Source of the DNA: Intrasporangium calvum
GTDB lineage: Bacteria; Actinomycetota; Actinomycetes; Actinomycetales; Dermatophilaceae
Assembly (NCBI RefSeq): GCF_028446585.1
Contig: NZ_JAPFQL010000034.1
Coordinates: forward strand, 1 to 60,164
Direction: 5' to 3'
DNA: 60,164 nt
Positions 18,968 through 30,869 of this stretch are shown piece by piece; the first letter of the stretch is position 1, and every line of letters begins with the position of its first letter. A model generated the notes under the pieces. That model saw only the letters and a program-made list of their open reading frames with translations. It was not told where the DNA came from and made no database searches. Made by a program: the position numbers and the translations under genes.

Positions 18968-19042
18968 CCGCCAGATCGGGTGGTCCGCGAATGGCGGCCC
19001 GGTCCGGTGGCCCGCTCGAGTGCCGAGCAGGCCACCGACACG

Positions 19043-20890
19043 TCAGAGGTACTGACCGGTGTTGGCCGTTGCGATGGACCGGCCGGGCTCCGTGCCCTCC
19101 TTGCCCTTCATCAGGGTGCGGATGTAGACGATGCGCTCGCCCTTCTTGCCGCTGATCCGAGCCCAGTCGTCAGGGTTGGTGGTGTTGGGCAGGTCCTCGT
19201 TCTCCTTGAACTCGTCGACGCAGCTGGCGAGGATGTGCTCGACCCGGATCCCCTTCTGACCGGTCGTCAGGAAGTCCTTGATGGCGAGCTTCTTGGCCCG
19301 ATCCACGATGTTCTGGATCATGGCGCCGGAGTTGAAGTCCTTGAAGTAGAGGATCTCCTTGTCGCCGCCCTGGTAGGTGACCTCGAGGAACCGGTTCTCC
19401 TCCATCTCGGAGTACATCCGCTCGACGGCGGCCGTGATCATCGCCTCGACCGTCGCGTGCCGGTCACCGCCGTGGATGGAGAGGTCGTGCTCGTGGAGCG
19501 GCAGTGAGGTGGTGAGGTACTTGCTGAAGATGTCGCGGGCGCTCTCGGCGTCGGGCCGCTCGATCTTGATCTTCGCGTCGAGCCGGCCGGGTCGCAGAAT
19601 GGCAGGGTCGATCATGTCCTCGCGGTTCGAGGCGCCGATGACGATGACGTTCTCGAGCCGCTCGACGCCGTCGATCTCGGCGAGCAGCTGCGGGACGATC
19701 GTCGTCTCGACGTCGCTCGACACGCCCGAGCCACGGGTGCGGAAGAGCGAGTCCATCTCGTCGAAGAACACGACGACCGGAGTGCCCTCGGAGGCCTTCT
19801 CGCGAGCGCGCTGGAAGATGAGGCGGATGTGCCGCTCGGTCTCCCCGACGTACTTGTTGAGCAGCTCCGGGCCCTTGATGTTGAGGAAGTAGCCCTTCTC
19901 GGTCTCCTTGCCCGACCGCTCGGCCACCTGCCGCGCGAGCGACGCCGCCACGGCCTTGGCGATCAGCGTCTTGCCGCAGCCGGGCGGGCCGTAGAGCAGC
20001 ACTCCCTTGGGCGGCTTGAGGGCGTGCTCCTTGAACAGCTCCGGGTGGAGGAACGGCAGCTCGACGGCATCACGGATCTGCTCGATCTGGCCGGCCAGGC
20101 CGCCGATGTCCTCGTAGGCCACATCGGGCACTTCCTCCAGCACCAGCTCCTCGACCTCAAGCTTGGGGATGAGCTCGTGGACGAAGTTGGAGCGGGGGTC
20201 CAACGTCAGGGAGTCGCCGACGCGGATCCGCTCCGCGAGCAGCGGCGTGGCGATCCGGCAGACCCGCTCCTCGTCGCCGTGGGTGACGACCACGACGCGG
20301 TCCTCCCCCAGCTTGTCCTTGACCGTGACGACCTCGCCGACGCGCTCGTAACCGTGGGCCGACACGACGTTGAGGGCCTCGTTGAGCATGACCTCACGCC
20401 CCAGAGTGAGGTCCTCGGGGGCGACGGACGGGCTCACGGCCACCCGCATCTTGCGGCCGCCGGTGAGGATGTCGACCGAGCCCTCATCGGGCGCGTCGAG
20501 GATCAGACCGTAGGTGCTCGGCGGCTGGGCCAGCCGGTCGACCTCCTTCTTCAGGGTGACGATCTGCTCGCGGGCCTCCTTCAGGGTCCGCACGAGCCGC
20601 TCGTTCTGGGTCGAGAGGGACTGGAGCGAGGACTGAAGGTGGCTCAAGCGGGCCTCCAGCTCGCGGGTCTGCTGGGGGGAGGTCCGCGCAGCGTCACGCA
20701 GCGCTCGCACCTCGCTCCGCAGCGCCTCGAGCTCACGGTCCGCACGCCCGGGACCGGCCGCTGTCCATGGGGCGCCGGCAGCGCCGCTCACGGGGCTGAT
20801 CGGCTCGGGACGCGGGCTCGTCTCCGCAGCCGATCCGGGGTCGCCGAGCCCGTGGGCCCGGGCCTCCTCGTTCCTGCTGTCGTCGGTCAT
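19043..20890 (-). CDS. arc: Proteasome-associated AAA ATPase (Mpa/ARC)
   Basis: A 615-residue AAA+ unfoldase. The N-terminal third has a coiled coil (about residues 45-100) that binds Pup, then two OB-type domains, then one AAA module with Walker A GPPGCGKT and Walker [12 protein letters not shown]. The C-terminus ends in Gln-Tyr-Leu, the docking motif that opens the 20S gate. The start at 20890 has GAGGAGG seven bases upstream; the frame is open for five more codons. It is separated from dop by a plus-strand gene pair. Also called mpa in mycobacteria. Confidence 0.96.
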   Translation of the reverse strand: MTDDSRNEEARAHGLGDPGSAAETSPRPEPISPVSGAAGAPWTAAGPGRADRELEALRSEVRALRDAARTSPQQTRELEARLSHLQSSLQSLSTQNERLVRTLKEAREQIVTLKKEVDRLAQPPSTYGLILDAPDEGSVDILTGGRKMRVAVSPSVAPEDLTLGREVMLNEALNVVSAHGYERVGEVVTVKDKLGEDRVVVVTHGDEERVCRIATPLLAERIRVGDSLTLDPRSNFVHELIPKLEVEELVLEEVPDVAYEDIGGLAGQIEQIRDAVELPFLHPELFKEHALKPPKGVLLYGPPGCGKTLIAKAVAASLARQVAERSGKETEKGYFLNIKGPELLNKYVGETERHIRLIFQRAREKASEGTPVVVFFDEMDSLFRTRGSGVSSDVETTIVPQLLAEIDGVERLENVIVIGASNREDMIDPAILRPGRLDAKIKIERPDAESARDIFSKYLTTSLPLHEHDLSIHGGDRHATVEAMITAAVERMYSEMEENRFLEVTYQGGDKEILYFKDFNSGAMIQNIVDRAKKLAIKDFLTTGQKGIRVEHILASCVDEFKENEDLPNTTNPDDWARISGKKGERIVYIRTLMKGKEGTEPGRSIATANTGQYL

Positions 20891-20971
20891 GTCGGGCCTC
20901 CTCATCCGTCACGTGCTCCCCTGGGTCGTCTCCATCAGGGGTCGTGACACTTCGACCCTAACCCCGACGGG

Positions 20972-22669
<1,698 letters not shown>

Positions 22670-23830
22670 TCAGCCTCGGCGGCGTCTCGCGAGGGCGGCG
22701 CCCACGACGGCGTTGACCCGATCGGCCGTGACGAGGCCGCGCACTCTGCGGCTCGTCTCGTCGACAACGAGCACGACCGGCAGGTTGCGCTCGCTCATGG
22801 CACGGACCAGGTCGGTGAGCACGGCATCGTGCGGAAGAGGGACCACCCATTCGCTCGGCTGCGCCGTCACCACCGCGGCGAGTGGCGTGTGCGGAGCCAC
22901 GGCCGACGGGACCTGCGCCGCCGCCTCCGGGTCGAACACACCGAAGGGCCAGCCGTCCTCGTCGGTGGCCACCAGCCAGGTGGTGCCGAGGTCCCTTGTC
23001 GCGGCGCGCCGGTGCACGTCCGCCAGGGAGTCCCGTGCGGACAGCAGCAGGACGGGCTCGAGAACGTCGTCGACAGGCCCCGCGGTCGCATCGGTGATCG
23101 CCCCCGCCCGGATCGCCTGCGTGGCCCCCTGCCACAGGAAGAAGGCGATGGCCACCGGCCAGACCACCTCGAACAGCGCCACCTGCTCCCCCTGGAGGAT
23201 CGGCCGGCCGACGAGCCAGAGGACCGTGGCGACCGCCATGGCCCGTCCGAGCCACCCCGCTGCCACCAGACCGGCACCCTTGCGCCCGGTGAGGCGCCAG
23301 ACGAGGGCGCTCACGATCTGACCGCCGTCGAGGGGCAGGCCCGGCAGGAGGTTGAAGACCCCGACGAGGAAGTTGGCCCGCGCGACGATGAGCAGCAGGG
23401 TCGAGGCCGTCTCGTTGGTCACGCCTGCCTCGGCCACCCAGGCCAGCACTCCGAGCGCGAGGTTGGAGAGCGGCCCGACCACCGCAACCAGGGCCGTGGT
23501 GCCGGGCGACGAGCGGGTGGCGTCGTAGACGGTGTGACCGCCCCAGACGTCGGCGACGATGCGTCCGACCGAGTGGCCCCTCGCGCGGGCGGCCAGGGCG
23601 TGGGCGGCCTCGTGGACGAGGACGGAGACCAGGAGCAGCAGGGCGTAGCCGGCCGCGACGAGGTAGCCGTACGTCGCACCGCGGTCGGGCCTGCCCAGCG
23701 CAGGTCCGAAGACCGCGATGATGAGCAGCGCGATCACCGGCCAGGAGCGGGCGATGTAGACGGGGGTCCCGGCAAGGCTGCCGATGCGCCAGCCGTGGCG
23801 ACGGGCCTCGTCCGGCGCAGGTGCAGTCAT
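22670..23830 (-). CDS. Site-2 protease family metalloprotease with CBS domains
   Basis: About 386 residues. Hydrophobic helices surround HEAAH (the zinc-binding HExxH) and FNLLPGLPLDGGQ, which supplies the third ligand (the NxxPxxPLDGG motif of S2P). The C-terminal 130 residues look like a CBS pair (DSLADVHRRAATR, LVVDETSRRVRGLVT). It is an intramembrane protease, likely of the Rip3/SpoIVFB-like group controlled by ligand binding to CBS. The ATG at 23830 is chosen because the signal-like start follows closely. It is divergent from the RecB-like gene. Confidence 0.9.
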   Translation of the reverse strand: MTAPAPDEARRHGWRIGSLAGTPVYIARSWPVIALLIIAVFGPALGRPDRGATYGYLVAAGYALLLLVSVLVHEAAHALAARARGHSVGRIVADVWGGHTVYDATRSSPGTTALVAVVGPLSNLALGVLAWVAEAGVTNETASTLLLIVARANFLVGVFNLLPGLPLDGGQIVSALVWRLTGRKGAGLVAAGWLGRAMAVATVLWLVGRPILQGEQVALFEVVWPVAIAFFLWQGATQAIRAGAITDATAGPVDDVLEPVLLLSARDSLADVHRRAATRDLGTTWLVATDEDGWPFGVFDPEAAAQVPSAVAPHTPLAAVVTAQPSEWVVPLPHDAVLTDLVRAMSERNLPVVLVVDETSRRVRGLVTADRVNAVVGAALARRRRG

Positions 23831-23930
23831 GGGCGGAAGCCTATGCGGCCGCCGTGGTCGCTGTCCTCGGCCGCCGGGGGCGCGGCGTGTGCGGCGGACG
23901 GTGTCGGACCCTCGCCCTACAGTCGGGCTC

Positions 23931-24770
23931 ATGGTTTCCGCCTTGTCGCCGAGTCGAGCCTCCGACTTCATGACGTGCCCGCTGCTCTACCGCTTCCGGG
24001 TCATCGACAAGCTGCCCTCGCCACCGACGCCGGCGACGGCGCGCGGCACCTTGGTCCACGCCGTCCTGGAACGGCTGTTCGACCTGCCGACCTCCGAGCG
24101 CACCCTCGAGGCGGCGGTCGGCCTGGTGCCGCAGGAGTGGGAGCGCATCGCGGCGGAGGAGCCGGAGATGCTCTCGCTCCTCGCCGAGCACGACGGCCGC
24201 ACCGACGAGTGGTTCTCCGGCGCCGGGACGCTGCTCGAGACGTGGTTCGGGCTGGAGGACCCGACTCGGCTCGAGCCGGCCGAGCGGGAGCTCTACGTCG
24301 AGACGGAGGTCGACGGACTGGTCCTGCGCGGCTACGTCGACCGCCTCGACGTGGCGCCCGACGGCGCGATGCGGGTCGTGGACTACAAGACCGGGCGCTC
24401 GCCGTCAGAGCGCTTCGAGCACAAGGCGCTGTTCCAGATGAAGTTCTATGCGCTCGTCCTGTGGCGGTTGCGCGGGCAGGTGCCCCGGCTCCTGCAGCTG
24501 GTCTACCTCGGCAACGGCGAGATCGTGCGCTATGTGCCGGACGAGCGGGACCTGCTCGCGGTCGAGCGCAAGGTCAAGGCGCTGTGGGCGGCGATCGAGC
24601 GCGCGGCCCAGCTCGGTGACTGGCGGCCGAGCCCCAGCCGGCTCTGTGACTGGTGCGAGCACCGCTCGCTGTGTCCGGCGTGGGGCGGCACTCCCCCGGA
24701 GCTGCCCGCGGACGCCGCGGCTCGCGCGGTTGATCCCGCGGCCACTGGCCTCGTGATCATCGACGACTAG
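23931..24770 (+). CDS. RecB-family PD-(D/E)XK nuclease
   Basis: A 279-residue Cas4/AddB-like exonuclease domain protein. LSPSRASDFMTCPLLYRF and GTLVHAVLERLF form the N-terminal part. The nuclease core is DGLVLRGYVDRLDV followed by MRVVDYKTGRSPS (the D-x(n)-D-Y-K motif). A C-terminal Cys cluster (CDWCEHRSLCPAW) with the N-terminal Cys should hold an iron-sulfur cluster. It is a stand-alone actinobacterial RecB-like nuclease commonly found next to trmI and mpa; the DNA substrate is not known. The stop is convergent with and overlaps the histidine kinase end. Confidence 0.88.
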   Translation: MVSALSPSRASDFMTCPLLYRFRVIDKLPSPPTPATARGTLVHAVLERLFDLPTSERTLEAAVGLVPQEWERIAAEEPEMLSLLAEHDGRTDEWFSGAGTLLETWFGLEDPTRLEPAERELYVETEVDGLVLRGYVDRLDVAPDGAMRVVDYKTGRSPSERFEHKALFQMKFYALVLWRLRGQVPRLLQLVYLGNGEIVRYVPDERDLLAVERKVKALWAAIERAAQLGDWRPSPSRLCDWCEHRSLCPAWGGTPPELPADAAARAVDPAATGLVIIDD

Positions 24771-24771
24771 G

Positions 24772-24798
24772 CCGTATGCCGCTGAGCTGGCTTCCAGC
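24772..24798 (-). repeat. REP-like repeat copy d
   Basis: CCGTATGCCGCTGAGCTGGC then TTCCAGC. It lies just after the RecB-like stop and encodes part of the kinase C-terminal tail (GSQLSGI). It is one base different from copy a over 22 nt. Confidence 0.7.
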
Positions 24799-25668
24799 CC
24801 AAGGTGGCCGGGGGCTGGGTCGGCTGGGGTGCGCTCCGCGGTCCTCCCCTGGAGCGGCCCGGAGGGGCATGACGATGTGCACTCGCGTGCCGTGGGGGTC
24901 CCGGGAGGAGATGTCGAGCCTGCCTCCGGTCATACCGACGCGCTCGCGCATTCCGATGAGCCCAAGCCCGCCGGACGGTCCCGGTGTCTGGCTGAGGGGG
25001 CCGATGCCAACTCCGTCGTCCTCGATCGTCAGGCGCACGTGGGCGGGGGCGAACGCCAGGCTGACCGTCGCCCGGTCCGCATGGGCATGTCGGACGACGT
25101 TGCTCAACGCTTCCTGGGCCAGGCGATACGCGGCGAGCTCGACGTCCGGGTCGACTCGGGCCGGTGGCCCGGACACCTCGAACGTCACCGTCGTGGTGCT
25201 CCGCGACCGGGTCTCCTCGGTGAGCTGGCGCAGTGCGGAGACGAGTCCGAAGTCGTCCAGGACCGGGGGCCGCAGCCCTTGGATGATCTTGCGCAGGGAG
25301 CCCGCTGCGTCGGTCGCCACTGCGGCGGTATGGGCCAGCCGGCCGGACAACCGTCCTGATGAAGGACTTCGGTCGCCGAGGTCGTCGAGTGTCCGGGCCA
25401 GGTACGTCAGGTGCTGGAGTGGCTCGTCATGCAGCTCCCGGGCGAGACGGGCCCGCTCGTCCTCCTGGACCGCCAGCAGCCTGGCGGCGAACTCCCGCTG
25501 CTCCTCCTGCCGACGGTGCTGCTCGGTGATGTCGGCCAGGACGATCTGGACCATCACCGGCCCCTCGCCGTCACTCAGCTCATGGGCCTCAAGCGGCTTC
25601 GTGATGGCAAGTCCGTTCGCGCGGAGCGGCAGGTCCGGCGACTGAACCGCCAAGCGGGCTACGAGAAA

Positions 25669-25687
25669 TACGAATCGCGGATTCGTA
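25669..25687. promoter_or_regulatory. Perfect palindrome upstream of island ORF
   Basis: TACGAATC - GCG - GATTCGTA, 8-bp arms and a 3-nt centre, 107 bp upstream of the ATG at 25794 in lower-GC DNA than its surroundings. It could be an operator for that gene or a recombination core near the island edge. Confidence 0.4.
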
Positions 25688-25793
25688 GAGAGTTTCAAGG
25701 CACCCAAGCAGCCCGAGTCCATGAGACTCGCCTCATCCAGAGGTACCGGGGTTGGTTTGGACACCGCCCCCGCGGCAACCCCGTGGACTGGTG

Positions 25794-26507
25794 ATGGTTC
25801 AACTCACGGACATTCGCCTCTTCGTCCGCACGACGCCCAACGCCGCGCGCCTACTGAGTGGAGCCGCGTATTTGGCGAGCGAGGCGTATACCTCGGGAAT
25901 CGGCAAGATCGAAACAAAGGGGGCGCGACTACTCAATGTCACTGTCTACCAAGTCGGGGAGTTGGCGGAGCCAGAAACCTATCCGACCGAGCCCGACGGG
26001 CGGGACGGGCTGATCGCCGATGAGATCCGGATCGAAGCGGACCTCAACCGCATCGCCCTCGCGGAGCCTGAGGAACAGGTTGCGGAGCTGCTGAACCTCA
26101 TTCACGAAGGCACAATACGACTGTCCAGAGCGAGGAGTTGGCATGTCGACGCTGAGCTCGAAGCCGCCCGACGGCGATGGGGAGCCCACGGCTTTACCTC
26201 GTTTGCGGTTCCCCTGCTGGAGAAGTCATCGAGGGATGGGCGACTCGTCGCGAAACTGGTTGCGACGATTTCCCTGACTGGCATGAGGCTCACGGTGGTG
26301 GCAGAGACTCGCACCGGCGGCCGCATCGCCGCTTCCAACGCCATGGATCTCGGGCGCATGACGTTGGCGACGAGGAACTCGTTCCCGGGCCAGCTCAAAT
26401 GGCTCTCGAGCCAGGAAGTGGTCCTCCAGCCCAAGCCTCGGCGGAAGTTTGACGAACCCCTGCATGAGGTGAGCCTCCGCGTCCCCGACAGCAGGGGGTG
26501 TCGGTAA
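25794..26507 (+). CDS. Hypothetical protein, probably C-terminally truncated
   Basis: A 237-residue frame that I do not recognise. It has no signal peptide or membrane helix. It reads as a soluble alpha/beta protein with an acidic middle (ADEIRIEADLNRIALAEPEEQ) and a basic C-terminal third. The last few codons run into the candidate Tn3 terminal repeat that starts near 26494, so the natural C-terminus is probably lost. The ATG has only weak ribosome-binding potential. The codon use is somewhat less GC-biased than in neighbouring backbone genes, consistent with foreign origin. Confidence that it is a real gene is moderate. Confidence 0.55.
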   Translation: MVQLTDIRLFVRTTPNAARLLSGAAYLASEAYTSGIGKIETKGARLLNVTVYQVGELAEPETYPTEPDGRDGLIADEIRIEADLNRIALAEPEEQVAELLNLIHEGTIRLSRARSWHVDAELEAARRRWGAHGFTSFAVPLLEKSSRDGRLVAKLVATISLTGMRLTVVAETRTGGRIAASNAMDLGRMTLATRNSFPGQLKWLSSQEVVLQPKPRRKFDEPLHEVSLRVPDSRGCR

Positions 26508-26532
26508 GAAACGTGTCACCAGCCGCCACATC
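26494..26532 (+). repeat. Candidate Tn3-family terminal inverted repeat, left
   Basis: It begins GGGGGTGTCGGTAAGAAACG. Tn3-family ends commonly begin with GGGG and are about 38 bp long. It stands about 90 bp before the tnpA start and interrupts the end of the preceding gene. No right-hand partner was found by eye, so this is a candidate only. Confidence 0.4.
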
Positions 26533-26554
26533 CGGTCGGGCTCGCGAATTGCCG

Positions 26555-26565
26555 TGTCACTTGGG
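26555..26565 (+). repeat. Direct repeat TGTCACTTGGG, left copy
   Basis: The same 11 bases occur at 34850-34860 close to the right edge of the island. A related CGTGTCAC also occurs in the candidate terminal repeat. It could be a recombination remnant. Confidence 0.35.
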
Positions 26566-26585
26566 TCGCGGAAGTATGGCGGTCC

Positions 26586-29543
26586 GTGCGTGGACCTCTT
26601 GAGCTGAACGAGCTGGTGGAGAGCTGGACGTTGCTTGAAGATGAGCTCGGGCTGCTGTCAGGCAAGGGCGGTGCCGGGCTTCTGGGGCTCGCCGTTTCGC
26701 TGAAGTTCTACATCCAGCACGGCCGCTTCCCGCGCTATCGTACGGAGCTCGACGACGAGGCTGTTGTGTTCGTGGCTGCCCAGCTGCGTGTTGACTCCTC
26801 GGCTCTCTCCTCATACGACTGGACTGGTCGTACGGCTGAGCGCCATCGGGCGCAGGTTCGTGAGCATCTGGGATTTCGTGAGTGCTCGGTCGGGGACGCC
26901 GACAAGCTGACCGCGTGGCTGGCGGCCGAGGTGTGTGAGGCGGAACGGTCGCGCGATGTCGTTCGTGAGGAGCTGCTCGCGCGGTGCCGCTCGGAGCGGC
27001 TTGAGCCACCTGCGGTGGGACGCGTCGACCGGATCGTGCGTTCGGCGCTGCATCAGGCCGAGGGCGCGCTCACGCGCCGCGTCGTCGACCGGCTGCCAGT
27101 AGATGTGGTCGAGCGTCTGGAGGACCTGGTCGCGCATGACGACGCCGGCGTGGAGGACGGGGAGTCCGCCGACGGTGAGGAGTCGGTGCTGGCCATGGTG
27201 AAGGCGGCACCGGGCAGTGTGAGTCTGGAGTCGATGCTGGCCGAGATCCGTAAGCTGCGCGCGGTCCGCGCGCTCGGGCTCCCACCAGGGCTTTTCGGCG
27301 ATGTCGCGCCGAGGGTGCTGGCGGGGTGGCGGGACCGGGCAGCGGTGGAGGCGCCGTCGCATCTGCGTTCGCACCCGAGGGAGCTGCGCCTGACACTGCT
27401 GGCCGCGTTACTGAGCGTGCGGGAGCGGGAGCTGACGGACACGCTGGTCGACCTGTTGATCTCCACGGTGTACAAGATCCACGCCCGCGCGGACCGCCGG
27501 GTCACCCAGGACCTGGTCAACGCGTTCAAGAAGGTGACGGGCAAGGAGAACATCCTGTTCTCGATCGCGGCCGCGGCGTTGGACGCGCCGGACGACCCGG
27601 TCCGGCGCGTGGTGTACCCGGCCGTGACCGGTGGCGAGGCGACACTGCGCGAGCTCGTGCACGAGTACAAGACGAAGGGGCCGGTGTACCGCCGGACGGT
27701 CAAGACGTCGCTGAAGGCGTCGTACTCGAGCCACTACCGCCGCGGGCTGATCGAGCTGCTCGACGTGCTGACGTTCCGGAGCAACAACACCCGCCACCGG
27801 CCGGTCCTGGACGCGCTCGATCTGGTGGCCCGGCACGCCGGCGCGAAGACGACGTACTACCCGCTCGGGGAGCACGTGCCCTCGCACCGCGGCTTGGGCG
27901 GGGACTGGGAGACCCTGGTCTACCGACAGGATGAGCGGCGACGCCGGCGGGTGGTCCGGTCGGTGTATGAGGTGTGCACGTTCCAGACGTTGCGAGAACA
28001 GCTGCGGTGCAAGGAGATCTGGGTCGAAGGCTCAGACCGGTGGCGCAACCCGGACGAGGACCTGCCACGGGACTTCGAGCACCGCCGCGGTGAGCACTAC
28101 GCCGCCCTGCGCAAGCCGCTCGACCCGAGCGCGTTCATCGACGAGCTGCGCGAGCAGATGCACACCGAGCTCACCGCTCTGGACGAGCAACTCCCGAACC
28201 TCGCCTGGGTCGACGTCCTTGAGCGTGGCAAACAGGGGCCGATCAAGCTGACCAGCCTGGACGCGGCACCTGAGCCGAAGAACCTGCGCGCACTCAAGAC
28301 TGAGGTCGCGTCCCGGTGGGGCACCATCCCGTTGATCGACGTGCTCAAGGAGGCGGTGTTGCGCACCGGCTGCCTGGAGCGGGTCACCGCCAGCAGCGGC
28401 CGAGGTGACCTCTCGCGGGAGGTCCTCGCGGAGCGGCTGCTGCTCGTGATGTACGCGTACGGCACGAACACCGGCATCCGCGCGGTCTCAGGGCGCGGTC
28501 ACAGCGAGGACGACCTGCGCTACGTGCGCCGCCGCTACGTGAGCGTCGAGGTCGCCCGGACCCTCGCGACCGAGATCGCGAACGCCACCTTCGCGGCCCG
28601 CCGCGCGAGCGTGTGGGGGGCCGGCTCGTCCGCGGTCGCGTCGGACTCGACCCACTTCGGCGCGTTCGACCAGAACATCTTCACCGAGTGGCACTCCCGC
28701 TTCGGCGGCCGGGGCGTGCTCATCTACTGGCACGTCGAGCGCAAGTCGATGGCGGTCCACTCACAGCTGATCGCATGCTCCGCGTCCGAGGTCGCCGCGA
28801 TGATCGAGGGCGCGATGCGGCACGGCACCACGATGGAGGTCGAGGGCAACTACACCGACTCACACGGCCAGTCCGAGATCGGGTTCGGCCTCACCCGCCT
28901 GCTCGGGTTCGACCTGCTCCCACGGATCAAACCGATCAACCACGTCAAGCTCTACCGCCCGTCCGCCGGCGACCCCGGCGCGTACCCGCGGCTCACGCCG
29001 GCGTTGACGCGCCCGATCCGGTGGGACCTCATCGCCCAGCAGTACGACCAGATGATCCGGTACGCGACCGCGATCCGTTCCGGCACCGCGTCGACAGAGG
29101 CGATCCTGCGCCGGTTCACCAAGGCCAACGCGATCCACCCCACCTACCAGGCGATGATCGAGACCGGCCGCGCCCAGAAGACCCTGTTCGCCGCCCGCTA
29201 CCTCCGCGACCGGGACCTGCAACGGGAGATCAACGAGGGCCTGAACGTCGTCGAGTCCTGGAACGGCGGCAACTCGGTGATCTTCTACGGCAAGGGCGGC
29301 GACATCGCCTCCAACCGCCGCGACGAGCAGGAGCTGTCGATGCTGTGCCTACGCGTGCTGCAGTCCGCCCTCGTCTACGTCAACACCCTCATGGTCCAAG
29401 ACGTCCTCGCCGACCGCGCCTGGGCCGACCGGCTCACCGACACTGACCGCCGCGGCCTCACCCCACTCTTCTAGAGCCACGTCAAACCCTACGGCGAAGT
29501 TCGCCTCAACATGACCCGACGCCTCACACTCCACGGCGACTGA
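26586..29543 (+). pseudogene. tnpA: Tn3-family transposase TnpA with internal amber stop
   Basis: A DDE transposase of normal Tn3 length and layout. It has an N-terminal DUF4158-like DNA-binding region, then a catalytic part with Asp687 (SDSTHFG), Asp758 (YTDSHGQ) and Glu890 (VVESWNGGN), the expected triad. The frame stops at TAG (29472-29474) after LTPLF. Directly beyond it, in the same frame, 22 codons (SHVKPYGEVRLNMTRRLTL and so on) match the conserved family C-terminus before TGA at 29541. The family usually has Trp after LTPLF, so a TGG to TAG change best explains it. The truncated protein may be inactive. Confidence 0.85.
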
Positions 29544-29837
29544 CGGTCGCACGACGCCGAGCACCACGCCTCCTATGCCAGCGGACTTGCCCGTCCTCGG
29601 CGAATCTCAGCGGCACCCCGAGGACGTTGAAGCGGGGTTGTGGCCCGCCCGGTCCGCGCCGACGGCGAGCCTAGCTACGCATCCGTTGCCCGTGGCTTGC
29701 CCCGAGTTCGCCTGACGACATAGGGGCTTACGGCGTGGCGGACCGGCCCTGAGACTTCTTGACAGGGGGCCGCCTGGCGAGGATTCTGCGAAGCAGGTGG
29801 TCTACGGATGTGGACCTACAGGGACACAGGGGCAGCC
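29544..29837. other. Non-coding stretch after tnpA
   Basis: About 300 bp without a convincing gene. It contains the promoter candidate at 29759-29787 and no terminal inverted repeat that I can recognise. Nothing else is evident. Confidence 0.5.
29759..29787 (+). promoter_or_regulatory. Candidate sigma70-type promoter of exported-protein cassette
   Basis: A perfect -35 TTGACA at 29759-29764, a 17-bp spacer and GATTCT at 29782-29787 as -10, 50 bp before the first ATG of the cassette at 29838. The -10 is only a partial match. Confidence 0.45.
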
Positions 29838-30858
29838 ATGGTGCGCACTGCGAAGATCCTAAAGGTCGCATTTTGGAGCCGAGTCCTGGTGGCCAGCGGG
29901 CTCGCAGCGCTCATGGTGTTTGCCGTGGGTGCACTGGCAACCCCAGACCCGGCATGGGCGGCACCGCCTTACGCCAAGAGCTACTACGTCACCAGCTACA
30001 GCACCTCGTGGGCGTACAACGAGGGCTGCGCACTTGGGACGCAGGACAAGAACACGTCCGGAACACAGAAGCACGTCGCGGTCCTGGACTTTGGCAAGTT
30101 GTACTTGTCATCCAGCGGGACCTGGATGGTGGGCTTGTTCACTGGCACTGACGTCTCGTTGGCATCGGCTCGCGGGATGGCGGAGCAGTTCGTGAAGGGG
30201 TATTGGATCTGTACGGAGGCTGATCTCTCCTCGACGGTCTATGTCGCGATGGGCACGAACAACTGCACTGGGACGATCACATCCTCGGCTGGCGCGGCGA
30301 TGGCAGCGCAGGCCTACGCGGGCTGGAACAACGTGCAGAACAACGGATGGTCTCAGGGGTTTGTGATCGGGGCCAACGACTTCGAGTCCTGGGTTGGTTC
30401 CAACTGCACACCGGGTTTCAGCTTCCGCGGCGAGAGCGTGGATCGATGGCTACAACGGTGCGACGAACAAGGTGTTCTTCGTCAACTACGGCGGGGCCGA
30501 CGGGTGTCCGACGACGTCCGTTCCTTCTGCTGGCGGGTGCAATTCGGTGTTCCCGGCCGAGACGATCTGGCGAGTTTCCTGGAGCGGACTCGCGTACCCG
30601 CTCCCGGAGATCTACACCACGTCGGGTTCGCAAGCCTCGCAGTGGAAGTACCTCTCCCTCTACTCGTACCTCAACCACGGCAGCAAGTTCACGTTCAAAG
30701 GCGTCATGACGCAGGCCGGAGCCTGCAACCAAGCGGGCCCCTGCTCCGGCACCAACAACGGGCCCTCGACAGGCTGGAGCCAGCTGAACACAGCGGTCAA
30801 CACCGATAGCCGGACGGCGACCACACCCGACGGGCCGACCGACATCCGTTGGAAGTGA
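29838..30858 (+). pseudogene. Exported hypothetical protein, frameshifted
   Basis: The first part (ATG 29838, AGGGG upstream) codes a signal peptide (hydrophobic core then DPAWAAPPYA cleavage region) and a secreted domain with YYVTSYSTSWAYNEGCALG and conserved cysteines. Around 30424 the sense continues one frame further on (AARAWIDGYNG, NKVFFVNYGG, WRVSWSGL, LNHGSKFTFKG) to the stop at 30856. One extra C near 30424 restores a single reading frame of about 340 codons. I do not recognise the family; the second half vaguely resembles secreted actinobacterial glycoside-hydrolase-like (TIM-barrel) proteins, but I see no catalytic motif. It is followed 11 nt later by the next cassette gene. Confidence 0.65.
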
Positions 30859-30869
30859 AGGGGATTCTG

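Larger units (their letters stand above)
24757..25764 (-). pseudogene. Sensor histidine kinase, N-terminally truncated
   Basis: The 335-residue frame holds the end of a PAS-like domain (VMVQIVLADITEQ, residues 70-82), then a HisKA_3 dimerisation helix with phospho-acceptor His112 (ARELHDEPLQHL) and a complete HATPase_c domain with its N, G1 (DDGVGIG) and G2 motifs. The first 40 or so residues look random, so the sensor part upstream has been lost where the accessory island begins (near 25640). The matching response regulator is probably the truncated gene at 34883-35443. The last residues are coded by a repeat element (24772-24798). The kinase core itself could still be intact. Confidence 0.75.
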
